Shown here: positions 42,340-49,981 of the stretch, one piece after another
Numbering within the stretch: position 1 is the stretch's first letter
Layout: every line of letters starts with the position of its first letter
NCBI GenBank assembly: GCA_003543215.1
Contig: DPJD01000001.1
Coordinates: 387,936 to 451,935 of the forward strand
Length of the DNA stretch: 64,000 nt
Reading direction: 5' to 3'
Origin: Erysipelotrichaceae bacterium
GTDB taxonomy: Bacteria > Bacillota_I > Bacilli_A > Erysipelotrichales > Erysipelotrichaceae
Made by a program: the position numbers and the translations under genes
Notes under the pieces: generated by a model
The model's database searches: none
Seen by the model: the letters and a program-made list of their open reading frames with translations, nothing else
Told to the model about the DNA's origin: nothing

Positions 42340-43513
42340 AGCGGAACGCGTCCTGACTCGTTTTGGGGAGCTTTCAAATAAAGGTAAGAATCGTAAATTG
42401 TTTGTCAAACAATTGATTGCGAATCTAAAGGCGCAACTTTCGGCTTATCCTGAAGTTAAATACAAGAATCATTTCGATCGCATCATGGTCGAATTGAATG
42501 GTGCGCCTGAGGATAAAGTGATTGATTTGATGCGTCATGTCTTTGGCATTCGTTCAATCAGTCCTGTGGTCTTATGTGATGCGGATATGGATACAATCAC
42601 ACAGGTATGTTTACATTTGATGCAAAAAGAAGAAGCGTGTACGTTCAAAGTCATGACGAATCGTAAAGATAAGCATCTACCTTATAGTTCGGATGCCCTG
42701 AATCGCTCTGTGGCGACGGCAATCTTGTTAAACACTGAACATAAAGTTGATGTGCATAAACCAGAATTAAAAATCAAAATTGATGTCGATATGGAGAAAG
42801 CTGCGATCTCCACACGTGTTGTGGAAGGTGCAGGTGGCTTTCCAATTGGGGTTGGTGGTAAAGCATTGCTTTTGTTATCGGGCGGAATCGATTCACCTGT
42901 AGCAGCTTATCACATCATGCGCAGAGGGGTCGAAGTGGAATGCATCCATTTTGCGGCACCTCCTTATACAACCATTCAAGCTTTGGATAAGGTCAAACAA
43001 TTGGCTGAAATCTTGACAGCGTATCAAGCAAAGCTTAAACTGCATATCGTACCCTTTACGGATATCCAAATGGAAATCTATAAACAAGCGGGACCCGATT
43101 ATGGGGTTATCTTGATGCGTCGATCGATGATGCGCATTGCGGAAGTCATCGCCGAAAACAACAAGTGTCTTGCCTTGGTTACGGGCGAGAACCTTGGTCA
43201 AGTCGCAAGTCAGACACTGCAAAGCATGCATGCGATTGAAGCGGATGTGGATATGTTGATGTTGAGGCCATTATTGAGTCTTGAGAAGAATGAAATCATT
43301 GACCAAGCTAAAAAGATTGGGACGTATGAGACTTCGATTTTACCGTATGAGGATTGTTGTACGATCTTCAAGGTATCAAATCCAGTGACCAAACCAAAGC
43401 TTAAGATCGTACGGTTGGAAGAAGCGAAGTGTGATTTGCAGGATAAAGAAGAAATTGCTTTAGCGAATATTGAAACGTTTGTCTTTCCAAGCATTGAAGA
43501 AAACTATTTATAG
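42326..43513 (+). CDS. thiI: tRNA 4-thiouridine synthetase ThiI
   Basis: A 395-residue enzyme that adenylates U8 of tRNA and transfers sulfur. An N-terminal ferredoxin-like/THUMP region is followed by the PP-loop LLLSGGIDSPVAAY. There is no C-terminal rhodanese domain, as in other Firmicutes. The start at 42326 follows GAAGGA; a longer reading from 42281 lies in the desulfurase gene. It is coupled to that gene. Confidence 0.95.
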   Translation: MVEFKAERVLTRFGELSNKGKNRKLFVKQLIANLKAQLSAYPEVKYKNHFDRIMVELNGAPEDKVIDLMRHVFGIRSISPVVLCDADMDTITQVCLHLMQKEEACTFKVMTNRKDKHLPYSSDALNRSVATAILLNTEHKVDVHKPELKIKIDVDMEKAAISTRVVEGAGGFPIGVGGKALLLLSGGIDSPVAAYHIMRRGVEVECIHFAAPPYTTIQALDKVKQLAEILTAYQAKLKLHIVPFTDIQMEIYKQAGPDYGVILMRRSMMRIAEVIAENNKCLALVTGENLGQVASQTLQSMHAIEADVDMLMLRPLLSLEKNEIIDQAKKIGTYETSILPYEDCCTIFKVSNPVTKPKLKIVRLEEAKCDLQDKEEIALANIETFVFPSIEENYL

Positions 43514-43521
43514 GAGGATTT

Positions 43522-44847
43522 ATGGCATTTGATAAATTAACCGAGGCGCTGAGCGCTACCTTTAAAAAGATTACCAAACAAGATCGTATTTCCGATAAAC
43601 ATCTGGATACGCTTTTAAGTGATGTCCGTTTGGCGTTATTGGATGCGGATGTGAATACCAAGGTCGTCAATGAGTTTTTAACCAAGATTCATGATCAGGC
43701 TTTGAATCAAAAGATTCTAAGTTCTTTGAAACCCAATGAAGCTTTGATGAAATTGGTTTATGATGAATTGGTTTTATTGTTGGGTCCTGAGACACCGGAT
43801 TTTGACTGGCCAAAGGGTCAACGCAAGATCGTTCTTTTCGTTGGTTTGCAAGGTACCGGTAAAACAACCAGTGCGGCTAAGTTGGCGAAGTATCTCAAAG
43901 AGAAGAAAGATCGTAAACCGATTCTAGTAGCGGCTGACTTAGCACGACCTGCTGCCATCGATCAATTGGAAATCTTAGGTCAACAGGCACATGTGGATGT
44001 TTATGCTGATAAGAATGAAAAGAATGCTTTGAGTTTAGTCAAAGCCGCGATGAAGCACATCAATGGTAAGGATTACGATACCATTTTGGTGGATACCGCG
44101 GGTCGTTTGGCGATTGATGAAGCCTTGATGCAAGAATTGAATTCCATCTTCGATTTCTTACGTCCCGATGAAGTCTTATTGACTGTGGATGCTTTGAGTG
44201 GTCAAGATGTCATTCATACAGCCGATGGTTTTAATAAAACCTTAAAATTAAGTGGCTTGATCGTCACTAAGTTTGATGCGGATGCCAAGGGTGGTGCTGT
44301 TCTTTCTGTCAAAGCCTTGACCGGTGTACCGGTTAAATTGGTTGGGACGGGTGAAAAGCTGGATGATACGGATATCTTCTATCCGGATCGTATGGCAAAT
44401 CGTTTGATTGGTATGGGGGATTTGATGAGTTTGGTCGAACAAGCTCAATCGAAACTCGATGTGGAAGCCAGCGAACGCAGTATGCAGCGGATGATGGATG
44501 GAATCTTCACTTTTGATGATATGTTGGAACAGTTCAATCAACTCAGTAAGATGGGTTCTTTACAAAATATGCTTAAAATGATTCCTGGTGCCAGCCAATT
44601 AGCTGGGCAGGTCAACGATCAAGATTCCAATGCGATGATCAAGAAGAACAGAGCGATCATCTATAGTATGACCAAGGAAGAACGCAATGATCCAAGTCTA
44701 CTTCGAGCATCCCGTAAGAATCGGATTGCGAAGGGCAGTGGGACATCGGTTACAGAGGTCAATCGTTTGATCAATCAGTTTGAAAAAGCGAAAGAACAAA
44801 TGCGGATGTTGAAGCGGATGTCCAAACAATTTCCTGGATTAAAATAA
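43522..44847 (+). CDS. ffh: Signal recognition particle protein Ffh
   Basis: A 441-residue GTPase that binds signal sequences and SRP RNA. The NG domain has GLQGTGKTTSAAKLA and the DTAGR motif; the C-terminal Met-rich M domain follows. AGGAGG supports the start. In most Firmicutes ylxM lies just upstream, but here thiI does. The downstream order ffh-rpsP-khpA-rimM-trmD-rplS is standard. Confidence 0.97.
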   Translation: MAFDKLTEALSATFKKITKQDRISDKHLDTLLSDVRLALLDADVNTKVVNEFLTKIHDQALNQKILSSLKPNEALMKLVYDELVLLLGPETPDFDWPKGQRKIVLFVGLQGTGKTTSAAKLAKYLKEKKDRKPILVAADLARPAAIDQLEILGQQAHVDVYADKNEKNALSLVKAAMKHINGKDYDTILVDTAGRLAIDEALMQELNSIFDFLRPDEVLLTVDALSGQDVIHTADGFNKTLKLSGLIVTKFDADAKGGAVLSVKALTGVPVKLVGTGEKLDDTDIFYPDRMANRLIGMGDLMSLVEQAQSKLDVEASERSMQRMMDGIFTFDDMLEQFNQLSKMGSLQNMLKMIPGASQLAGQVNDQDSNAMIKKNRAIIYSMTKEERNDPSLLRASRKNRIAKGSGTSVTEVNRLINQFEKAKEQMRMLKRMSKQFPGLK

Positions 44848-44853
44848 TTATTG

Positions 44854-44890
44854 ACTGTCAAGTTAAAAACCTTGACAGTTCTTTTATTTC
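44854..44890 (+). terminator. Terminator of ffh sharing sequence with the rpsP promoter
   Basis: ACTGTCAAG (44854-44862), an eight-base loop and CTTGACAGT (44871-44879) then TCTTTTATTTC. The downstream arm contains TTGACA, the rpsP -35. Confidence 0.75.
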
Positions 44891-44899
44891 GAGTATACT
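44872..44899 (+). promoter_or_regulatory. Promoter of rpsP
   Basis: A perfect TTGACA (44872-44877), a 16-base spacer and TATACT (44894-44899). Predicted start near 44906, 21 bases before the ATG. Confidence 0.75.
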
Positions 44900-44926
44900 A
44901 ATGAAGTAAAACATGAGGAGGATCCT

Positions 44927-45199
44927 ATGGCAGTAAAAATTCGTTTAAAGAGAATGGGTGCTAAACAAAATCCATTTTACCGTATCGTCGTTGCAGATTC
45001 ACGTTACCCACGTGATGGCCGTTTCATTGAAAACATCGGTTACTACAACCCAAACACAAAACCAGCTGAAGTAAAAATCGACTCAGAAGCAGCTTTGAAA
45101 TGGTTATCCAATGGTGCTCAACCATCCGATACCGTTCGTAACTTGTTGTCTGAAGCTGGTGTCTTAAAAGCATTCCACGATTCAAAAAACAGTAAGTAA
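44927..45199 (+). CDS. rpsP: 30S ribosomal protein S16
   Basis: A 90-residue basic protein needed for 30S assembly. [20 protein letters not shown] and [13 protein letters not shown] are diagnostic. GAGGAGG supports the start. khpA follows after two bases. Confidence 0.98.
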   Translation: MAVKIRLKRMGAKQNPFYRIVVADSRYPRDGRFIENIGYYNPNTKPAEVKIDSEAALKWLSNGAQPSDTVRNLLSEAGVLKAFHDSKNSK

Positions 45200-45201
45200 T
45201 C

Positions 45202-45447
45202 ATGAACCTTGAGAAAGCTTTATTAGAATTGGTTCTACCGATCGTCAGTGATAAACAAAGCGTGAGTGTTAAGGAAATGACCAGTTTGAATGAGAATGAA
45301 ATCTTGCTTTATGTGTATGCAAAAAGCGAAGATGTGGCTCGTTTGATTGGACGTCAAGGAAGCATGGCAACGGCTTTAAGGAATGTTATGGCGATTGCTA
45401 CGCGGGTTGAAAACAAACGCATTTCGATCAAATTCGAGGCTTATTAG
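45202..45447 (+). CDS. khpA: KH-domain RNA-binding protein KhpA
   Basis: An 81-residue single KH domain protein (YlqC in Bacillus). The RNA-binding loop is VARLIGRQGSMATALRN. KhpA usually pairs with KhpB and affects small RNAs and cell elongation. Its position between rpsP and rimM is conserved. The stop codon forms part of a terminator stem. Confidence 0.92.
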   Translation: MNLEKALLELVLPIVSDKQSVSVKEMTSLNENEILLYVYAKSEDVARLIGRQGSMATALRNVMAIATRVENKRISIKFEAY

Positions 45448-45467
45448 GATGCGATGCATCCTTTTTT
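45446..45467 (+). terminator. Terminator-like hairpin between khpA and rimM
   Basis: AGGATGC (45446-45452), loop GAT and GCATCCT (45456-45462) then a T run to 45467. It starts inside the khpA stop codon and ends six bases before the rimM ATG. Confidence 0.75.
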
Positions 45468-45472
45468 AAAAC

Positions 45473-45970
45473 ATGAGTGAAAAAATACGCGTTGGTAAAA
45501 TATTAAGAGGCTTTGGCATCAAGGGTGAGGTGAAGGTGCAGATCATCACCGATGAACCTGAGAAACGCTTCAAAGTCAAAAAGGTGCTTTATCTTAAACA
45601 AGATGAAACGTTTTTACCTGTGACGATCACATCGGTTCGTTATCACCAAAGCAATGTGTTGTTGAGTTTTGCGGATCATCCGGATCTGACCAGTGTTGAA
45701 GGCTATCATGGTTGTGAATTGTTTATTGATCGTAAAGATATCAAGAGTAAGGACAGTGTCTATGCTTTTGAACTGATGAATGTTTCGGTTTATAAAGAGG
45801 ATGGATCTTTGGTCGGTGTCGTATCGGATATCTTGGATACCGGTGCGCATATCGTGCTGAGAATCAAAACAGACGCTAAGGATGTCTTGATTCCGTATGT
45901 GGATCGTTTCATCGTACGCTTTGATCAAACAAAGAATATTTTGGTCATTCGATGGATGGAGGGTCTATGA
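45473..45970 (+). CDS. rimM: 16S rRNA processing protein RimM
   Basis: A 165-residue assembly factor for the 30S head. The N-terminal VGKILRGFGIKGEVKV and the PRC-barrel with IPYVDRFI fit the family. There is no Shine-Dalgarno sequence: the bases before the ATG are the T run of the hairpin plus AAAAC. Expression must come by read-through or an unrecognised start. It overlaps trmD by four bases. Confidence 0.92.
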   Translation: MSEKIRVGKILRGFGIKGEVKVQIITDEPEKRFKVKKVLYLKQDETFLPVTITSVRYHQSNVLLSFADHPDLTSVEGYHGCELFIDRKDIKSKDSVYAFELMNVSVYKEDGSLVGVVSDILDTGAHIVLRIKTDAKDVLIPYVDRFIVRFDQTKNILVIRWMEGL

Positions 45971-46698
45971 AAATCAGTATCTTGACCTTGTTTCCAGAAA
46001 TGTTTGAAGGTTTCTTGAACACCTCCATTATTAAAAAGGCACGTTTGAAAGAGTTGGTGGAGATCGAATGCATCGATATTCGATCCTTCTCAACCAATAA
46101 ACACAAGCGTGTGGATGATTATCCCTTTGGCGGAGGTCAAGGTTTGGTCATGGCGGTTCAACCGGTTGTGGATGCCTTGAAGAGCGTTAAAATGGATGAT
46201 TCCTTTGTCTTGTTGAGCAGTCCACGTGGACAAGTCTTCAATCAAGCCAAAGCTCGAAGTTTGAGTCAGAAAGATCATATCATCTTCATCTGTGGTCATT
46301 ATGAAGGCTTGGATGAGCGGATCACGCATTATGTGGATGAAGAGATCTCCATTGGGGATTTCATCCTTACGGGTGGTGAATTGGCCAGTATGGTTGTTAC
46401 GGATGCGGTCGTTCGTCTATTGGATGGCGTTATTCGTGAAAGCTCTCACCAAGATGAAAGTTTTGAACAAGCACGCTTGGAATACCCTCAGTACACCCGT
46501 CCTGAAGAGATTGTAGGAATGCGTGTACCGGATGTGCTCTTATCGGGTCATCATAAGAACATTGAAGCCTATCGTTTGAAGGAATCCTTACGTGAGACTT
46601 GGTTACGTAGACCTGATTTGTTCTTGAATCAGAAATTGAGTAAAGAAGAGACCAAGGTCTTGATTGAGGTCTTGCAAGAAGAGCTTAAAAAGGATTGA
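45967..46698 (+). CDS. trmD: tRNA (guanine-N1-)-methyltransferase TrmD
   Basis: A 243-residue SPOUT enzyme that makes m1G37. DYPFGGGQGLVM and SIGDFILTGGELA form the knotted SAM site. The start at 45967 follows GGAGGG; the longer reading from 45952 is inside rimM. It overlaps rimM by four bases. Confidence 0.97.
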   Translation: MKISILTLFPEMFEGFLNTSIIKKARLKELVEIECIDIRSFSTNKHKRVDDYPFGGGQGLVMAVQPVVDALKSVKMDDSFVLLSSPRGQVFNQAKARSLSQKDHIIFICGHYEGLDERITHYVDEEISIGDFILTGGELASMVVTDAVVRLLDGVIRESSHQDESFEQARLEYPQYTRPEEIVGMRVPDVLLSGHHKNIEAYRLKESLRETWLRRPDLFLNQKLSKEETKVLIEVLQEELKKD

Positions 46699-46723
46699 TT
46701 TATTATTTTATCTGTGTTAAATT
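46695..46723 (+). promoter_or_regulatory. Promoter of rplS
   Basis: TTGATT (46695-46700), overlapping the trmD stop, a 17-base spacer and TAAATT (46718-46723). Predicted start near 46730. Confidence 0.55.
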
Positions 46724-46729
46724 AATTGA

Positions 46730-46815
46730 GCCTATGGCTTAGCTAATTGGCTTGGCTGTTCCGCTGTCGCCTTAAAGATATGAACGGACCAATAAACATA
46801 AAGGAGCGTGAGAAA
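46730..46815 (+). promoter_or_regulatory. Structured leader of rplS, L19-leader-like
   Basis: AGCC-TAT-GGCT forms a small hairpin. Then ATTGG (46746-46750) pairs with CCAAT (46789-46793) and TCCG (46760-46763) with CGGA (46785-46788). L19 leaders are known in Firmicutes; this fits by position and folding but was not compared to a model. AAGGAG follows at 46801. Confidence 0.5.
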
Positions 46816-47163
46816 ATGAATTTGAATCTAGTAGAACAAATTACAAAGTCTCAAATGCGCACTGATCTTCCTGATTTTAAACCTGGGTACCAAGTCCGTG
46901 TGGATGTCCGTATTCAAGAAGGTAACAAATCCAGAATTCAGGCGTTTGAAGGCCTCGTAATCGCCCGTCAGGGCAAAGGCATTGGTGAATCGTTCATCGT
47001 TCGTAAAATGTCTTCACAAATCGGTGTAGAAAGAACTTTCCCGGTTCATTCACCCATCATTGAGAGCATCACTGTATTGCGTCGTGGTAAAGTACGTAGA
47101 GCTAAATTGTTCTATATGCGTGGACGTTCAGGCAAAGCATCTCGTTTGGTCGAAATTCGTTAG
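46816..47163 (+). CDS. rplS: 50S ribosomal protein L19
   Basis: A 115-residue protein at the 30S-50S interface. [20 protein letters not shown] and the [20 protein letters not shown] region are diagnostic. The start at 46816 follows AAGGAG; a longer reading from 46747 lies in the leader. A strong terminator follows. Confidence 0.97.
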   Translation: MNLNLVEQITKSQMRTDLPDFKPGYQVRVDVRIQEGNKSRIQAFEGLVIARQGKGIGESFIVRKMSSQIGVERTFPVHSPIIESITVLRRGKVRRAKLFYMRGRSGKASRLVEIR

Positions 47164-47164
47164 T

Positions 47165-47190
47165 AAAAGCCGGTCTTCCGGCTTTTCTTC
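47165..47190 (+). terminator. Terminator of rplS
   Basis: AAAAGCCGG (47165-47173), loop TCTT and CCGGCTTTT (47178-47186) then CTTC. It ends about seven bases before the lepB ATG. Confidence 0.85.
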
Positions 47191-47196
47191 TAAATT

Positions 47197-47739
47197 ATGG
47201 AAAAGAAACAAACTTCTCTCATCAAAGAATTCTTCAAAAGCGTCATCACGAGTCTTGTCTTTGTTTTGGTGTTGACCAACTTTGTGGTCAAACCCATCAA
47301 GGTCAATGGTTCCAGCATGTATCCAACGCTTAAGGATCAATCCTTGGGATTCGCCAACATTTTAAGTTATCAACTCTTTGGCGTCGATCGCTTTGATGTG
47401 GTCATTGTGTATGTGGAGGCTTTGGATGAATATTTGGTTAAGCGTGTCATCGCTTTGCCCGATGAAGTTGTGGAAATGAAAGACGATAAGCTGTATGTGG
47501 ATGGGGTATTGATTGATCAGAGTTTCTTGAATCAAGATTACTTAAAGGAATTCAATCAATTCACCACCAGTTTTGGACCCCTCAAAGTGGGCGAAAATGA
47601 AGTTTTCTTATTGGGTGATAATCGTCCTTATTCCAGTGATTCACGTGTCTTTGGGGCATTCAACCTAGAAGATGTGATCGCAAAAGATACGTATATCTTT
47701 TATCCACTCAATGAGATCAATTGGTTTAAAGGTAACTAA
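47197..47739 (+). CDS. lepB: Signal peptidase I
   Basis: A 180-residue membrane peptidase that removes signal peptides. One N-terminal helix (about residues 13-31) precedes the catalytic domain. Ser40 in GSSMYPTL and Lys82 in LVKRVIALP form the Ser-Lys dyad, and GDNRPYSSDSR is the late family motif. It has no ribosome site and starts right after the rplS terminator. rbgA follows immediately after its stop. Confidence 0.93.
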   Translation: MEKKQTSLIKEFFKSVITSLVFVLVLTNFVVKPIKVNGSSMYPTLKDQSLGFANILSYQLFGVDRFDVVIVYVEALDEYLVKRVIALPDEVVEMKDDKLYVDGVLIDQSFLNQDYLKEFNQFTTSFGPLKVGENEVFLLGDNRPYSSDSRVFGAFNLEDVIAKDTYIFYPLNEINWFKGN

Positions 47740-48585
47740 ATGAACGTACAATGGTTTCCCGGTCACATGACGCGGGCAAAACGCGAAATGCAAGAAAAAC
47801 TAAAGATGGTGGATATGATCATCGAGTGTCGGGATGCACGCATTCCGCTGTCTTCTGAGAATCCACTTCTTTTAGACTTGGCTAAAGATAAGCCGCGCTT
47901 GATTGTTTTAAGCAAACAAGACATGGCCGACCCCATCGCAACGAAAGCTTGGATGCATCATTTGACCAGTGAGAACACCAAAGTCATTACCGTGGATCTG
48001 CTTGAGAAAAGCAGTCGGACAAAGGTGATCGATGCGGCTTTGGAAGTCATGAAGCCAAAGTTCGATCGTTGGAAAGCGCGTGGTATTGGAGCGCGTAAGA
48101 TCAAAGCCATGGTCGTAGGGATTCCCAATGTGGGCAAATCAACCTTGATCAATCAATTGGCGCAAAAGAAGATCATGACGACCGCCAATCGTCCAGGTGT
48201 CACGATGGCACTGAAGTGGGCGAATGTGCATCCTAAATTGGATCTCTTGGATACACCGGGTGTATTGTGGCCAAAATTTGATGATGCGAAAGTGGGGATT
48301 CGTTTAGCCTTAGCCGGTTCGGTCAGTGAGAAAGTCTTGCCAATTGATGAATTGGCTTATTATGCCTTTAAATTTGTATTAAAACATTATCCAGAAGCTC
48401 TGGAAGAACGTTATCAGTATTCGGGGGATGATGTTCAAGCTTTCTTTGAACATCTCGCAAAACTTCGACTTTATGTTCGTAAAGACGAACTCTTGTTGGA
48501 GCAAGCGTATCAGACATTTTTACGCGAAGTACGCCAAGGAACGTTAGGAGCGATGAGTTTTGAGTATGTTGAAAACGTGGATTGA
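47740..48585 (+). CDS. rbgA: Ribosome assembly GTPase RbgA (YlqF)
   Basis: A 281-residue circularly permuted GTPase required for late 50S assembly. The G4 motif (SKQD) precedes G1 (GIPNVGKST) and G3 (DTPG), the mark of the family; WFPGHMTRAKREM is the conserved start. It directly follows lepB with weak AAGG as ribosome site. The rplS-lepB-rbgA-rnhB order is common in Firmicutes. Confidence 0.96.
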   Translation: MNVQWFPGHMTRAKREMQEKLKMVDMIIECRDARIPLSSENPLLLDLAKDKPRLIVLSKQDMADPIATKAWMHHLTSENTKVITVDLLEKSSRTKVIDAALEVMKPKFDRWKARGIGARKIKAMVVGIPNVGKSTLINQLAQKKIMTTANRPGVTMALKWANVHPKLDLLDTPGVLWPKFDDAKVGIRLALAGSVSEKVLPIDELAYYAFKFVLKHYPEALEERYQYSGDDVQAFFEHLAKLRLYVRKDELLLEQAYQTFLREVRQGTLGAMSFEYVENVD

Positions 48586-49174
48586 GAATGAATTTGAAGA
48601 TGCATGTATTTTAGGTTTGGATGAAGCAGGTCGTGGACCGATGGCTGGACCTTGTGTCGTAGCCGGCGTCGTATTGCCAAAAGGATATACACATCCCTTG
48701 ATCAACGATTCCAAACAATTGTCAGCGAAACAACGTCAAATCTGCTTTGATGATATCCTACGCGATGCCTTATGGGTCATGGTTGTGACGGTGAGTCCGG
48801 AGACGATCGATCAAAAGAACATCTACCAGTCAACCAAGGACTCCATGCGTATGATTGCGAAGTTCTCGGATGCGAGCTTGGTTTTGAGTGATGCGATGCC
48901 ATTTAATGTAAAAGACAAACGTGTCTTGGATTATATCAAAGGGGATTCATTGAGTATTTCGATTGCGGCCGCAAGCATCATTGCCAAGGTCACACGCGAT
49001 CGCATGATGGATATCTATGATGAGGTTTATCCTGAATATGGCTTCAAACGGCATAAGGGCTACCAAACCAAGGAACATAAAGAAGCTTTGTTAAAGTATG
49101 GAGTCTTACCGATTCATCGCAAATCGTATGAACCGGTTCGTCAACGGCTTCAAGCCAATCTTTTTGATTTATAA
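48560..49174 (+). CDS. rnhB: Ribonuclease HII
   Basis: A 204-residue enzyme that cuts RNA in RNA-DNA hybrids. GLDEAGRGPMAGP holds the first catalytic Asp and Glu. The start is probably TTG at 48560, nine bases after AGGAG; the in-frame ATG at 48566 would be 15 bases away from that site. It overlaps rbgA by 26 bases. Confidence 0.92.
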   Translation: MSMLKTWIENEFEDACILGLDEAGRGPMAGPCVVAGVVLPKGYTHPLINDSKQLSAKQRQICFDDILRDALWVMVVTVSPETIDQKNIYQSTKDSMRMIAKFSDASLVLSDAMPFNVKDKRVLDYIKGDSLSISIAAASIIAKVTRDRMMDIYDEVYPEYGFKRHKGYQTKEHKEALLKYGVLPIHRKSYEPVRQRLQANLFDL

Positions 49175-49209
49175 TCAGGAGACTAAATCGTTCATGCATA
49201 TATAGAAGT

Positions 49210-49938
49210 ATGAAACGCGAACAATTACTTGCCTATAGTTTAAAATACAAGGGAGATCATCGATTGATCAAAGCGGCACTATTGCGCAATGAGCACTACG
49301 ATGTGTGTACTTATAATGAAAAGTATTTGACTTTAGTGGATGCCAATTATCCGCAAAGTTTGAAACAACTTCATGATCCACCCTATGTCTTATATTTGCG
49401 AGGTCGTATCGACCTTTTAAATTTGCCCATGTTAAGCATCATCGGGAGTCGCAATCATGGATCCTACAGTGCAAACTGGACGAAGCAATGTGTCGAACAC
49501 TTCAGTGACTATGTCATCGTGAGTGGGATGGCAAAGGGCATTGATGGACTCGCGCATACCCATGCGCTTAAACAGGGAACGATTGCGGTCTTAGGTTGTG
49601 GCATCGATCTGATATATCCGAAACAGAATACGGAGCTCTACTATCTGATCGCAAAGATGGGGTGTATTCTCTCGGAATACCCCGAAGGAACACCCATTCA
49701 GAAACATCAGTTTGTGGCACGCAATCGGATCATTGCAGGACTCGGAAGTGCTTTATTGGTCATGGAATCACACTTGAAAAGTGGTTCGATGATCACGGTT
49801 AACGATGCCTTGGATTGTGGCAAGGATGTGTATTGTTTACCCTTTAGTTTGGATATGCCTGAGGGTCAAGGAAATAACCTTTTGATTCAGCAAGGCGCAA
49901 ATATCTTGACAAACCCTTTAGAATTAACCAAACTATGA
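49210..49938 (+). CDS. dprA: DNA processing protein DprA, short form
   Basis: A 242-residue RecA loader for transforming single-stranded DNA. The Rossmann-fold core is intact: IIGSRNHGSYS, SGMAKGIDGLAHTHAL, GCGIDLIYP and SEYPEGTPI. The C-terminal winged-helix domain found in longer forms is absent, and the N-terminal part is short. Ribosome site is lacking; a TATATA at 49199-49204 would place +1 next to the ATG. With comEA and comEC it suggests natural transformation ability. Confidence 0.9.
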   Translation: MKREQLLAYSLKYKGDHRLIKAALLRNEHYDVCTYNEKYLTLVDANYPQSLKQLHDPPYVLYLRGRIDLLNLPMLSIIGSRNHGSYSANWTKQCVEHFSDYVIVSGMAKGIDGLAHTHALKQGTIAVLGCGIDLIYPKQNTELYYLIAKMGCILSEYPEGTPIQKHQFVARNRIIAGLGSALLVMESHLKSGSMITVNDALDCGKDVYCLPFSLDMPEGQGNNLLIQQGANILTNPLELTKL

Positions 49939-49981
49939 AATACAGACGTCCTCAAACGAGAGCGTTGCGTTAGGAGTTAAG

